From the NCBI GenBank assembly GCA_900546465.1, contig URCX01000114.1, positions 1-6,314 on the forward strand: 6,314 nt of DNA, in the 5' to 3' direction. The translations under genes were made by a program, and so were the position numbers. Numbering within the stretch: the stretch's first letter is position 1; each line of letters starts with the position of its first letter. The stretch is from an uncultured Bacteroidota bacterium. Its GTDB lineage: Bacteria > Bacteroidota > Bacteroidia > Bacteroidales > P3. Of this stretch, positions 1 to 5,870 are shown piece after piece. Under the pieces are notes generated by a model, which saw only the letters and a list, made by a program, of their open reading frames with translations, ran no database searches and had not been told where the DNA came from.

Positions 1-1014
1 GTAGCAGATAGCTGATGTGAAACTCATGTCGCCACCGCACAGACGGAGAATGTGATACGGAAGCTCAAGTTTTTTGAGCAGACCCTCTACATGTACAAGC
101 ATCTCGTCGAGCGACTGGTATGAGTGCTCAGGCTTGTCAATGCGTACAATCTCTACCTTGTCGAATTGATGCAGACGGTTCAGACCGCGAACGTCCTTGC
201 CGTAAGATCCAGCCTCACGACGAAAGCATTGAGAGTATGCACAGTATTGTAAAGGAAGTTCCTTCTCCTTTTGAATTGTATCTCTGAATATATTAGTTAC
301 AGGAACCTCCGCAGTAGGTATCATATAAAAGTTATCCAAAGGAATAACATACATTTGTGCTTCCTTGTCAGGCAGTTGTCCCGTTGCCATTGCGGAGTTC
401 TCGTTGACCATCAAAGGAGGCTGAACCTCGATAAAACCATCTTTCATTGCTTCGTCCAAGAAGAAATTTATCAATGCTCTTTGCAGTTTTGCACCTTTGC
501 CTTTATATACAGGAAATCCGGCTCCTGTTATCTTGTTTCCCAAATCGAAATCAACTATATCGTATTCCGAGCAGAGTTCCCAGTGAGGTTTGGCATCGGA
601 ATCGAGCTTTGGCATTTCTCCCTTTTGCAAAACTGTAATATTATCTTCTGCTCCAAATCCCTCAGGAACATCTTTGTTCGGAAGATTGGGTATGGAAAGA
701 AGTAAAGTCTTGATTTTCTCTTCGCTTTCGGTAAGTTGTTCGGCAAGTTCTTTTTCTTTATTCTTGTATTCGCTTGTCTTGGCTTTCAATGCTTCCGCTT
801 CATCATTTTTGCCCTGTTTATATAAGATGCCTATTTGCTTTGCAATTGAATTGGCTTCTGCTTTGATTTTGTCTGATTCCGTTTGAACGCTGCGTCTTGT
901 GTTATCTGCTTCAAGCAAATCACCTATAATCTGCTCGACATTCTTAAAGTGCTTTACCTTCAAGCGTTCAATGACATAGTCCTTGTTTTCCCGTATAAAA
1001 TTAAGCTGTAACAT
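1..1014 (-). CDS. serS: Seryl-tRNA synthetase, C-terminal part missing at the window edge
   Basis: This class II aminoacyl-tRNA synthetase charges tRNA-Ser with serine in the cytoplasm. The first 338 residues are present; the family is usually about 420-430 residues, so roughly the last 85 lie beyond the left edge. Residues about 1-100 are the charged, helical N-terminal tRNA-binding arm, rich in Lys, Glu and Ala. The catalytic domain follows: a motif 1 region near 186-200 (ending EVQPPLMV), the TGQLP segment at 211-215, the serine-binding TAEVP at 234-238, motif 2 FRREAG at 264-269, and RGLNRLHQFDKVE ending at residue 288. The sequence leaves the window in GGDMSFTSAICY, just before the rest of the active site. 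The ATG at 1014 begins MLQLNFIREN, a normal SerRS N-terminus. Only 28 nt separate it from the upstream DUF2148 gene, with no -7 box between, so it is probably the last gene of the rdgB operon. A purine-rich AAAGGA lies about 20 nt upstream of the start. Confidence 0.97.
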   Translation of the reverse strand, partial: MLQLNFIRENKDYVIERLKVKHFKNVEQIIGDLLEADNTRRSVQTESDKIKAEANSIAKQIGILYKQGKNDEAEALKAKTSEYKNKEKELAEQLTESEEKIKTLLLSIPNLPNKDVPEGFGAEDNITVLQKGEMPKLDSDAKPHWELCSEYDIVDFDLGNKITGAGFPVYKGKGAKLQRALINFFLDEAMKDGFIEVQPPLMVNENSAMATGQLPDKEAQMYVIPLDNFYMIPTAEVPVTNIFRDTIQKEKELPLQYCAYSQCFRREAGSYGKDVRGLNRLHQFDKVEIVRIDKPEHSYQSLDEMLVHVEGLLKKLELPYHILRLCGGDMSFTSAICY

Positions 1015-1042
1015 ATCTTTGTATCTCTTTATCCTTTATTAC

Positions 1043-1570
1043 TTATTTCCTATCGAAAAATATACTCTTCTCACTTGCCGACAGAGCTATCGCAAGCATG
1101 GTTTGACAGTCCTCAAGCATTCCCAAATTCTTAGCAGCCAAACCCACAGAGAACATTACACGACTGTCCACCTTACAATCCGCCGCCTTACTGCATGCAC
1201 TGCCGACTGCAATACCCAAATCATTTGAATTGAAAAAACATGGCGTAAGCGGCGAGGCTTCATTCTTCATCTGACAGGTGGCATAACCACAATAACCGCA
1301 ATCAAGACCGAGTGCAGACAACTTGCTGCCTATCAAAACCACCGCCTGACTTTGCAGAATATTCAAAGCGTCTCTGTGCAAGAACTCCTGACCGCTTGCG
1401 GCATACAGTTCTTCCAATTTGTCTGACAGTTTCTTTATATCCTCACCTTCTGCCACCTTGATAAGCAGGTTATTCACTCCTCTTGCTTTTGGCGCAGTCA
1501 AGGCGGCAACGCACATGAATTTTGCCACCTGTGAAACCACTTCTTGTTTGAAGTCTTCCAAATCTTTCAT
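1043..1570 (-). CDS. DUF2148 cysteine-rich ferredoxin-like domain protein
   Basis: This 175-residue protein matches the DUF2148 (COG4739) family, described as containing a ferredoxin-like domain; its function is unknown. Recognisable family features are the N-terminal segment with C20 followed by ALTAPKARGVNN, and the central CGYCGYATC motif at residues 91-99 (C91, C94, C99), with further cysteines at 111, 126, 132 and 155. Binding of an iron-sulfur cluster by C91/C94/C99 plus C111 or another cysteine is inferred from the motif. No signal peptide or membrane segment is visible, so it is probably cytoplasmic. Length agrees with the family. The start at 1570 lies 8 nt after the rdgB stop, and the short gap has no promoter, so the two genes are almost certainly cotranscribed, with serS next. 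The neighbours do not reveal a substrate. Family assignment is fairly secure from the cysteine motif and N-terminal signature; the function is not. Confidence 0.88.
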   Translation of the reverse strand: MKDLEDFKQEVVSQVAKFMCVAALTAPKARGVNNLLIKVAEGEDIKKLSDKLEELYAASGQEFLHRDALNILQSQAVVLIGSKLSALGLDCGYCGYATCQMKNEASPLTPCFFNSNDLGIAVGSACSKAADCKVDSRVMFSVGLAAKNLGMLEDCQTMLAIALSASEKSIFFDRK

Positions 1571-1578
1571 TCTTATGT

Positions 1579-2154
1579 TTATTTCAAAAGATACTCGATC
1601 AATTTCTTTGTAGCTCTTCCTCTGTGGGAGATTTTGTTCTTTTCTTCCATGCTGAGTTCTGCAAAACTCTCCCCATAGCCTTTCGGCATAAATATAGGGT
1701 CGTAACCGAAACCGCCTTTGCCATATCTCTCAGTCAGAATACAACCTTCGCATTTTCCTTCAAAGAAAAGAGGTTCTCCGTTTTGAATAAGACATATTAC
1801 CGTTGCAAAACAAGCATTACGATTGGTTTTTCCCTCCATGTTATCCAACAACAAACCCATGTTATCATCAAAGCTACACTTCTCTCCTGCATAACGAGCC
1901 GAATAAACACCCGGTTCACCGTTCAATGCCTCAACCATAAGTCCGGTATCATCCGCAAAACAATCCTTCCCGTACTTATCCCAAACATATTTTGCCTTTT
2001 GAAAAGCATTTTCCTTCAAAGTACTGCCCGTTTCCGGTATTTCCTCCTTACAACCCAAGTCTTTAAGACTTATAATTTTCACTTTCCCTTGCAACAAACG
2101 TTCTATTTCTTCAATCTTATGCTTGTTGTGGGTTGCCATTACCAATTCCCTCAT
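1579..2154 (-). CDS. rdgB: RdgB/HAM1 non-canonical purine NTP pyrophosphatase (dITP/XTP)
   Basis: This protein is predicted to hydrolyse dITP, ITP and XTP to the monophosphate and pyrophosphate, keeping deaminated purines out of DNA and RNA. The 191 residues match the usual length of about 190-200. Family signatures run in order: the nucleotide-binding ATHNKHK at residues 7-13 (T8, N10, K13), E48 in the TLKENAFQKA helix, the catalytic-region ADDTGL at 67-72 (D68, D69), EPGVYSARYAG at 80-90, the base-recognition GGFGYDPIF at 147-155, and SHRGRA at 176-181. All key residues seem intact. The ATG at 2154 gives MRELVMATHNKHK, the typical HAM1 N-terminus. It is preceded by a well-formed promoter that overlaps the end of the membrane-protein gene, so rdgB is probably the first gene of a three-gene operon with DUF2148 and serS. 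Confidence 0.97.
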   Translation of the reverse strand: MRELVMATHNKHKIEEIERLLQGKVKIISLKDLGCKEEIPETGSTLKENAFQKAKYVWDKYGKDCFADDTGLMVEALNGEPGVYSARYAGEKCSFDDNMGLLLDNMEGKTNRNACFATVICLIQNGEPLFFEGKCEGCILTERYGKGGFGYDPIFMPKGYGESFAELSMEEKNKISHRGRATKKLIEYLLK

Positions 2155-2179
2155 TTGTATTTATCTTTTTCCCAGACTG

Positions 2180-2210
2180 CAAAGTTATATTCTTTTGCCG
2201 TAATCTACAA
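2180..2210 (-). promoter_or_regulatory. Promoter for the rdgB-DUF2148-serS group
   Basis: On the minus strand a perfect -7 box TAACTTTG (2187-2180) is preceded, 20 nt upstream, by TTG (2210-2208, within GTTG), a near match to the Bacteroidota -33 element. Transcription should begin about 4-8 nt after the box, leaving a leader of about 20 nt before the rdgB ATG at 2154. The -33 element falls immediately before and against the TAG stop (2207-2205) of the upstream membrane-protein gene. The match to the TTTG/N19-21/TAnnTTTG consensus is seen directly; activity is inferred. Confidence 0.75.
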
Positions 2211-3674
2211 CTTATAAACTCTTCTTTTGCATTTCGGAGATTCAAAACCGAATAATAACTCCTTATCGGTAATATCCTCAAAGCGATAAACAACCTTCTC
2301 TGTCAACTCGGCACGACTTAAAGCGTTTACGGCATTCGGCACATCTGTTATTATGATTTTGTTCTCCTTTTTATCCTTTAAATACTGCTGCTTCGTATAT
2401 TTCTGTGCATGTAACAAGTCTTGTGAATTTACTTTTCCGAACTTATACAGGCAAATATTCTCTACCATGGGTTTGTTCGTCAAGACAAAAACGGCTTCGG
2501 GATATTGCTTCGTCAATTCTGCCAATTCCTCATCAGGTTCAAAATGAAACGCATTATTCGGATAAAGAGCGAAACTGATATTCCATACCAACAAAGCGGC
2601 AGAAAGCCAAATCACAGGTCTCGAACTTTCAAAATAATATACATATAGCATGATTGTAATAAACGGAATAATGACCATGAACTCTGCATTGCCGTTTGAG
2701 AAAGCCGCAAAAGCAATGGTGAGCAACAAAACACCCCAAAGCATTCTCACAAAACGCCTTTCTTGAAATAATTTCAGTTTTCTTCTTTTTATGTTTCTCA
2801 AAGCGGCAATACCCAATACCGCAAACACAAAAACAATTACCGATATACCGATGCAAATCGCAGTATAAGAAGCGAACAAGCCGAACACATAACCGTGAAG
2901 CTGCACAAAGCTGCGAAGCAAACCCACTGCAGTCAGCATAACAAGCTGTTTCAATACAGGCATTCCCGCCTCTCCACTCAGATAATCATGCAAAGCAAAT
3001 TCCAATGTGCCGCTCAAAGACAACTCACCGTTCATACCATAGGTTGTGAGCAGATAAAGCAAAGGCACGGAGAGACTTATGGAAAGGAATATCAAGAGAT
3101 GTTTTTTATGTCTGTCAAATAAAAACACCATAAAAAGGCAAAGCCAAACAAGTATGGAGAGCTGATGAAACAAACAAGCCAAAGAAATACATACAGCAGC
3201 TTTCACCACCCTGCCAAGTGAGTTTCTGACAAGAAAAACCTGCATATAATACATTGCCAACAGACAAAACAGCAAAGGAAGTACATAACATTCGTTATCG
3301 GTTGCAAATCGCATAAAGCCAAAACAAGAACCGCCGAACGCAATAGCCGCCGAAAGAAAAACCTCATCGGCATTTACCCTTTTAATCATACGACGCAACA
3401 CCAAGAGACAGCCTCCTGCCACCAAGGCATTCGCATATTGCAACAACACAAGAGGTTCTATGCCTACCCAGTCGAATATTTGCAACAACACTCTGCCATA
3501 AAAACAATACAACAGGTGATGCGGACGAAACATCTCCTCTCCCCACAATGAAGAATAGGCATTAGAATAGGCATCTCCCACAGGATTGGCACTCGGGAAA
3601 AGGAGATATAAGCCCACAAAACACATGATAAATATATAGGAATATTTCTTCCTCACAAAATACAGCAACTTCAT
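2205..3674 (-). CDS. Polytopic membrane protein, possible GT-C type glycosyltransferase
   Basis: I do not recognise a named family for this 489-residue protein. The first 370 residues hold about 11-12 hydrophobic segments, roughly at 11-28, 73-95, 104-120, 128-148, 155-188 (two), 191-211, 243-263, 268-293, 310-326, 330-348 and 352-371. Residues 375-489 form a soluble, Lys/Glu-rich tail, probably periplasmic. The N-terminus (KLLYFVRKK) is positive and probably cytoplasmic. The loop after the first membrane segment carries D34 in NPVGDAYSNAY and, 18 residues on, H52-H53 in RPHHLLY. This resembles the first extracytoplasmic loop of GT-C enzymes that use lipid-linked sugars (GT39/ArnT/PMT type), where an Asp is catalytic and an HP/HH-L-Y segment follows. 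D126 and E128 in ATDNECYVLP, H160 in LFHQLS and NGNAEF at 327-332 are other polar spots in hydrophobic surroundings. The glycosyltransferase role is inferred. The gene lies between truA and rdgB, with a candidate promoter upstream. Confidence 0.85.
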   Translation of the reverse strand: MKLLYFVRKKYSYIFIMCFVGLYLLFPSANPVGDAYSNAYSSLWGEEMFRPHHLLYCFYGRVLLQIFDWVGIEPLVLLQYANALVAGGCLLVLRRMIKRVNADEVFLSAAIAFGGSCFGFMRFATDNECYVLPLLFCLLAMYYMQVFLVRNSLGRVVKAAVCISLACLFHQLSILVWLCLFMVFLFDRHKKHLLIFLSISLSVPLLYLLTTYGMNGELSLSGTLEFALHDYLSGEAGMPVLKQLVMLTAVGLLRSFVQLHGYVFGLFASYTAICIGISVIVFVFAVLGIAALRNIKRRKLKLFQERRFVRMLWGVLLLTIAFAAFSNGNAEFMVIIPFITIMLYVYYFESSRPVIWLSAALLVWNISFALYPNNAFHFEPDEELAELTKQYPEAVFVLTNKPMVENICLYKFGKVNSQDLLHAQKYTKQQYLKDKKENKIIITDVPNAVNALSRAELTEKVVYRFEDITDKELLFGFESPKCKRRVYKL

Positions 3675-3713
3675 ACAATTTTTACTTTACATCAAAGAAA
3701 CGTACAGCTTTCG

Positions 3714-3747
3714 CAAAACGTATATAAGTCCATAAAATCAATTCAAA
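3714..3747 (-). promoter_or_regulatory. Candidate promoter for the membrane-protein gene
   Basis: On the minus strand TTTG (3747-3744) is followed after 21 nt by TACGTTTTG (3722-3714). The spacing fits the Bacteroidota consensus, but the -7 box has one extra base compared with TAnnTTTG, so it is weaker than the others in this window. It would give a leader of about 35-40 nt before the ATG at 3674. No strong terminator is visible after truA, so read-through from truA is an alternative or additional source of transcription. Confidence 0.4.
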
Positions 3748-3804
3748 AAGCCTAAACTCAACACATAAATACAATTTTGGGGAGAGAACAAAAACTAAAC
3801 TCAA
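3744..3804. repeat. Short imperfect direct repeat between truA and the membrane-protein gene
   Basis: The core CTAAACTCAA occurs at 3752-3761 and 3795-3804. Both copies are preceded by CAAAAA, directly in the right copy (from 3789) and with a 2-nt insertion in the left copy (from 3744), giving about 16 matching positions. The left copy contains the candidate -33 TTTG (minus strand) of the membrane-protein promoter. Chance in AT-rich DNA, a local duplication or a paired regulator site are all possible. Confidence 0.4.
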
Positions 3805-3810
3805 ACCGTT

Positions 3811-4560
3811 TCAAATGAAGAGTTCTTTGGGGTAGCTCACATTGTGAAGAAAAAGGGCTTTTGCGGGAGCGCTTCCACCTGCGAGACAACGATCTTTACG
3901 TTTTATTATTCCTTCAAACTCCTCTTCATTTATTTTTCCTTTGCCTACCAAAAGCAGTGTGCCGACTATTGCTCTGACCATATTTCTCAAAAAGCGGTTT
4001 GCCTCTATGGTGAAAACGATTTGTTCTCCCTCCACTGTCCACTTAGCATAAGTTATATTACAAATATTGTTGTTAACCTGTGTATGCAGTTTACTGAATG
4101 AAGTGAAGTCTTTTCTGCCGAGTAGTTTGGTGGCAGCAAGATTCATAGTTTCTACATCCGTATGCCAAGGGTAATACCAGCAAAAAGCATCTCTGAAAGG
4201 TTGCTTATTTTGGCTGATATAGTACTTGTATGTTCTGCTCAATGCATCGAAACGTGCATGAGCATTCTCCCGAACGGGATATAAACCGTAGATCCGTACA
4301 GAATAGGAGAAATAACGATTGAGACAAAACACCAAATGTTCTCTTTCTTCCATAGAAAGGCTGTCATAATCGAAATGGGCATAGAAATCCGAGGCGTGAA
4401 CTCCACTATCCGTTCTTCCACAGCCCACAAGTTCGATTTCTTTTCTCAAAACATGAAACAAAGCCCTTTGAAGAGCTTCCTGAACGCTGTCATGACCGTC
4501 CTGTATTTGCCAACCGTGGAAATTCTCTCCGTTATATGCCAAATGTAAAAAATATCTCAT
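3811..4560 (-). CDS. truA: tRNA pseudouridine synthase A (TruA)
   Basis: TruA converts uridines 38-40 in the anticodon stem-loop of many tRNAs to pseudouridine. From the ATG at 4560 the protein is 249 residues, a normal length. It begins MRYFLHLAYNGENFHGWQ, the classic TruA start. The catalytic aspartate is D51 in GCGRTDSGVHA. HARFDALSRTYKYYI follows in mid-protein, and the C-terminal half has RFLRNMVRAIVG and AGGSAPAKALFLHNVSYP, all family hallmarks. The frame is open for 27 more codons to an ATG at 4641, but that extension would be translated from the tRNA terminator hairpin and the promoter. The -7 box at 4604-4597 lies downstream of that ATG, so 4560 is the right start. A purine-rich AAGAGAAGA precedes it. 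The gene follows the tRNA-Glu gene in the same direction but is separated by a terminator and has its own promoter. Confidence 0.97.
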   Translation of the reverse strand: MRYFLHLAYNGENFHGWQIQDGHDSVQEALQRALFHVLRKEIELVGCGRTDSGVHASDFYAHFDYDSLSMEEREHLVFCLNRYFSYSVRIYGLYPVRENAHARFDALSRTYKYYISQNKQPFRDAFCWYYPWHTDVETMNLAATKLLGRKDFTSFSKLHTQVNNNICNITYAKWTVEGEQIVFTIEANRFLRNMVRAIVGTLLLVGKGKINEEEFEGIIKRKDRCLAGGSAPAKALFLHNVSYPKELFI

Positions 4561-4596
4561 TCTTCTCTTACTGCTTATTTGTTCTTTCACAAGTGG

Positions 4597-4604
4597 CAAA
4601 GATA
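4597..4604 (-). promoter_or_regulatory. truA -7 promoter element
   Basis: TATCTTTG on the minus strand is an exact TAnnTTTG match, about 36 nt before the truA ATG, giving a leader of about 30 nt. No TTTG lies 19-21 nt upstream; that position falls inside the stem of the tRNA terminator (GTTTC is the nearest resemblance). The box also shows that the longer truA reading frame cannot be the transcribed start. Confidence 0.7.
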
Positions 4605-4614
4605 CGAATTTATC

Positions 4615-4650
4615 AAAAAAAGAAACGATCGATTTGGACATCGACCGTTT
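4615..4650 (-). terminator. Intrinsic terminator of the tRNA-Glu gene
   Basis: Read on the minus strand, the arms 4650-4640 and 4633-4623 form an 11-bp stem (AAACGGTCGAT with ATCGATCGTTT) with one G-U pair and a 6-nt loop. A C and then seven T residues (4621-4615) follow. This is a textbook rho-independent terminator. It lies 26 nt after the tRNA 3' end and just before the truA -7 box, separating the two transcripts. Confidence 0.9.
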
Positions 4651-4676
4651 TTATAAAGTTAAAACCTAAAATCAAG

Positions 4677-4748
4677 TAGCGCATAAGAGAATCGAACTCT
4701 TATTTACAGAATGAGAATCTGCCGTCCTAGCCGTTAGACGAATGCGCC
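4677..4748 (-). tRNA. tRNA-Glu (anticodon CUC)
   Basis: The 72-nt minus-strand sequence folds as a full cloverleaf. The acceptor arm is GGCGCAT with ATGCGCT, giving a G1-U72 wobble and otherwise Watson-Crick pairs. The D arm has GTCT/GGAC, the anticodon arm GCAGA-TTCTCAT-TCTGT, the variable loop is 4 nt (AAAT), and the T arm is AAGAG-TTCGATT-CTCTT. The anticodon at positions 34-36 is CTC, which reads GAG. The 4-nt variable loop and GTCTA-type D arm agree with tRNA-Glu. The discriminator base is A73, and no CCA is encoded after it, so CCA must be added enzymatically. The gene has its own promoter (4795-4765) and terminator (4650-4615), so it is a single-gene transcription unit. Confidence 0.93.
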
Positions 4749-4750
4749 AT

Positions 4751-4772
4751 TATCTTTGCGAGTGCAAAGGTA
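4751..4772. repeat. Inverted repeat covering the tRNA-Glu -7 box
   Basis: TATCTTTGC (4751-4759) and GCAAAGGTA (4764-4772) form an inverted repeat with 8 of 9 matching positions and a 4-nt spacer. The right arm is the tRNA -7 box. The left arm is a TAnnTTTG box on the plus strand, but it has no -33 element at the right distance. It could be a regulator half-site pair or chance symmetry. Confidence 0.45.
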
Positions 4773-4795
4773 CAAATTATTTCCTTACAGCCAAA
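4765..4795 (-). promoter_or_regulatory. Promoter of the tRNA-Glu gene
   Basis: On the minus strand TTTG (4795-4792) and TACCTTTG (4772-4765) are separated by 19 nt, an exact match to the Bacteroidota TTTG/N19/TAnnTTTG consensus. Transcription would start about 10-14 nt before the mature tRNA 5' end at 4748, leaving a short leader for RNase P to remove. Confidence 0.88.
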
Positions 4796-4900
4796 GAAAA
4801 TTCGAGATTTATTTCTCTTTTTTCTTCAATTACCTCTTATTGAACACCATTTCACCAATATATTATCGGTTTTCAAGGTATACAAAAAACAGGAATATCG

Positions 4901-4908
4901 TACCTTTG
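4901..4908 (+). promoter_or_regulatory. -7 promoter element of the radical SAM gene
   Basis: TACCTTTG is an exact TAnnTTTG match lying 20 nt before the ATG at 4929, giving a leader of about 15-17 nt. I see no TTTG at the expected -33 position around 4877-4881, so the promoter may be weaker or depend on another factor. There is no Shine-Dalgarno sequence before the start; the leader is A-rich, as is common in this phylum. Confidence 0.7.
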
Positions 4909-4928
4909 CAACTTGAATATGAAACAAA

Positions 4929-5870
4929 ATGACATCAGACATACCTTATAACGAAGAGGAATTAGAGGAATTGAGCCATTGCAGCCTTTGTCCGCGAGCT
5001 TGCGGAGTTGATAGGCTGAATGGTGAAAAAGGATACTGCAACTGTGGAGCAGGAATAGAAATTTCCTCTGTATGTAAGCATAAAGGAGAAGAACCGACAA
5101 TAGTCGGAAAAAAAGGAATTTGCAATGTATTCTTCACTCACTGTAACTTGCAATGCGTTTATTGTCAGAACAAGCAAATATCCCGTAATGGCATTCCTGC
5201 CAAAAATCCTTTCATAAGTTTCGATGAGCTTATACAGAAAATCGAAAGTGTACTATCGGAAAGCGAAAACGTCATCGGCTTTGTCTCCCCTACCCATCAT
5301 ATTCCATTGATGAAAGCAATTATCAGAACCTTAAACCAAAAGGGTTTACACCCGAAGACAGTTTACAATACCAATGCTTACGATAGTTGCAAGCAGTTAA
5401 AAAAGTTAGAAAGCATAATAGATGTTTATCTTCCGGATTACAAATATGCAGACAGCAATCTTGCAAAAGAACTCTCACAAGCAAAGGATTATCCGGATAA
5501 AGCCTTAGAAGCCATCAGGGAAATGTACCGCCAGAAAGGCAGCAGCCTGTTAACCGATAAAAATGAGAAAATCGAAAGCGGACTTATAGTCAGACATCTC
5601 GTTCTTCCCTCACAAGAAGAAAACAGTAAAAAAGTTTTGGACGCACTGAGCGACATTTCTCTCAACTTGAACATATCTCTGATGAGCCAATACACACCAA
5701 TAGAACAAATGAAACAGGATTACCTGAACCGCCGCCTCTCGCAAGAAGAATATGATAACATAACAGAATACTTCTACGCTAGAGGACTGCACAAAGGCTT
5801 CTTCCAAGATCTATCTTCGCAAGATAATCTTATACCTAACTTCGACAACGACACATGGAGCGGTAAATAA
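4929..5870 (+). CDS. Radical SAM protein, COG1313 (PflX-like) family
   Basis: This 313-residue cytoplasmic protein belongs to the radical SAM superfamily and resembles the COG1313 group, often labelled putative pyruvate formate-lyase activating enzyme (PflX). The [4Fe-4S]/SAM motif Cx3Cx2C is C72-NLQ-C76-VY-C79, preceded by FFTH and followed by QN. An N-terminal cysteine cluster, C18-x2-C21-x3-C25 then C37 and C39 (HCSLCPRACGVDR... GYCNCG), is typical of the group. It might bind a second metal centre; that is inferred. GFVSPTHH (117-124), YNTNAYD (146-152), VYLPDYKYAD (166-175) and GLIVRHLVLP (218-227) mark successive strands of the partial TIM barrel. The true substrate of this family is unknown to me, and no glycyl-radical enzyme gene is next to it, so the PflA-type label should not be taken literally. 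The start at 4929 fits the promoter. It appears to be a single-gene unit, with a TamB-like gene downstream under its own promoter. Confidence 0.93.
   Translation: MTSDIPYNEEELEELSHCSLCPRACGVDRLNGEKGYCNCGAGIEISSVCKHKGEEPTIVGKKGICNVFFTHCNLQCVYCQNKQISRNGIPAKNPFISFDELIQKIESVLSESENVIGFVSPTHHIPLMKAIIRTLNQKGLHPKTVYNTNAYDSCKQLKKLESIIDVYLPDYKYADSNLAKELSQAKDYPDKALEAIREMYRQKGSSLLTDKNEKIESGLIVRHLVLPSQEENSKKVLDALSDISLNLNISLMSQYTPIEQMKQDYLNRRLSQEEYDNITEYFYARGLHKGFFQDLSSQDNLIPNFDNDTWSGK

Larger units (their letters stand above)
4749..4928. other. Divergent intergenic region
   Basis: This 180-bp AT-rich stretch separates the leftward tRNA-Glu gene from the rightward radical SAM gene. It holds the tRNA promoter at 4765-4795 and the radical SAM -7 box at 4901-4908. 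The roughly 100 bp between (4796-4900) show no credible open reading frame, strong hairpin or further RNA gene. Confidence 0.7.

Noticed and set aside
271..886. Plus- and minus-strand open frames within the serS region (271-705, 447-638, 590-886, 555-746)
   Set aside because: serS motifs run continuously through this DNA in the minus frame ending at 1014; the others are shadows.
1624..2217. Long plus-strand open frame of 197 codons opposite rdgB
   Set aside because: It is antisense to a fully convincing rdgB. Its translation is not protein-like for any family I know, and it has no promoter or start context.
3675..3810. Terminator between truA and the membrane-protein gene
   Set aside because: The T-rich minus-strand sequence has no stem longer than about 4 bp next to a T-tract, so no terminator can be supported.
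4561..4641. 27-codon N-terminal extension of TruA starting at the ATG at 4641
   Set aside because: The stretch is the tRNA-Glu terminator followed by a TATCTTTG promoter box lying downstream of that ATG, and MRYFLHLAYNG at 4560 is the normal TruA N-terminus.
4919..4951. Ten-codon open frame overlapping the radical SAM start (upstream ORF candidate)
   Set aside because: It begins very near the predicted transcription start, has no recognisable peptide signature or ribosome site, and a short frame of this kind is expected by chance.
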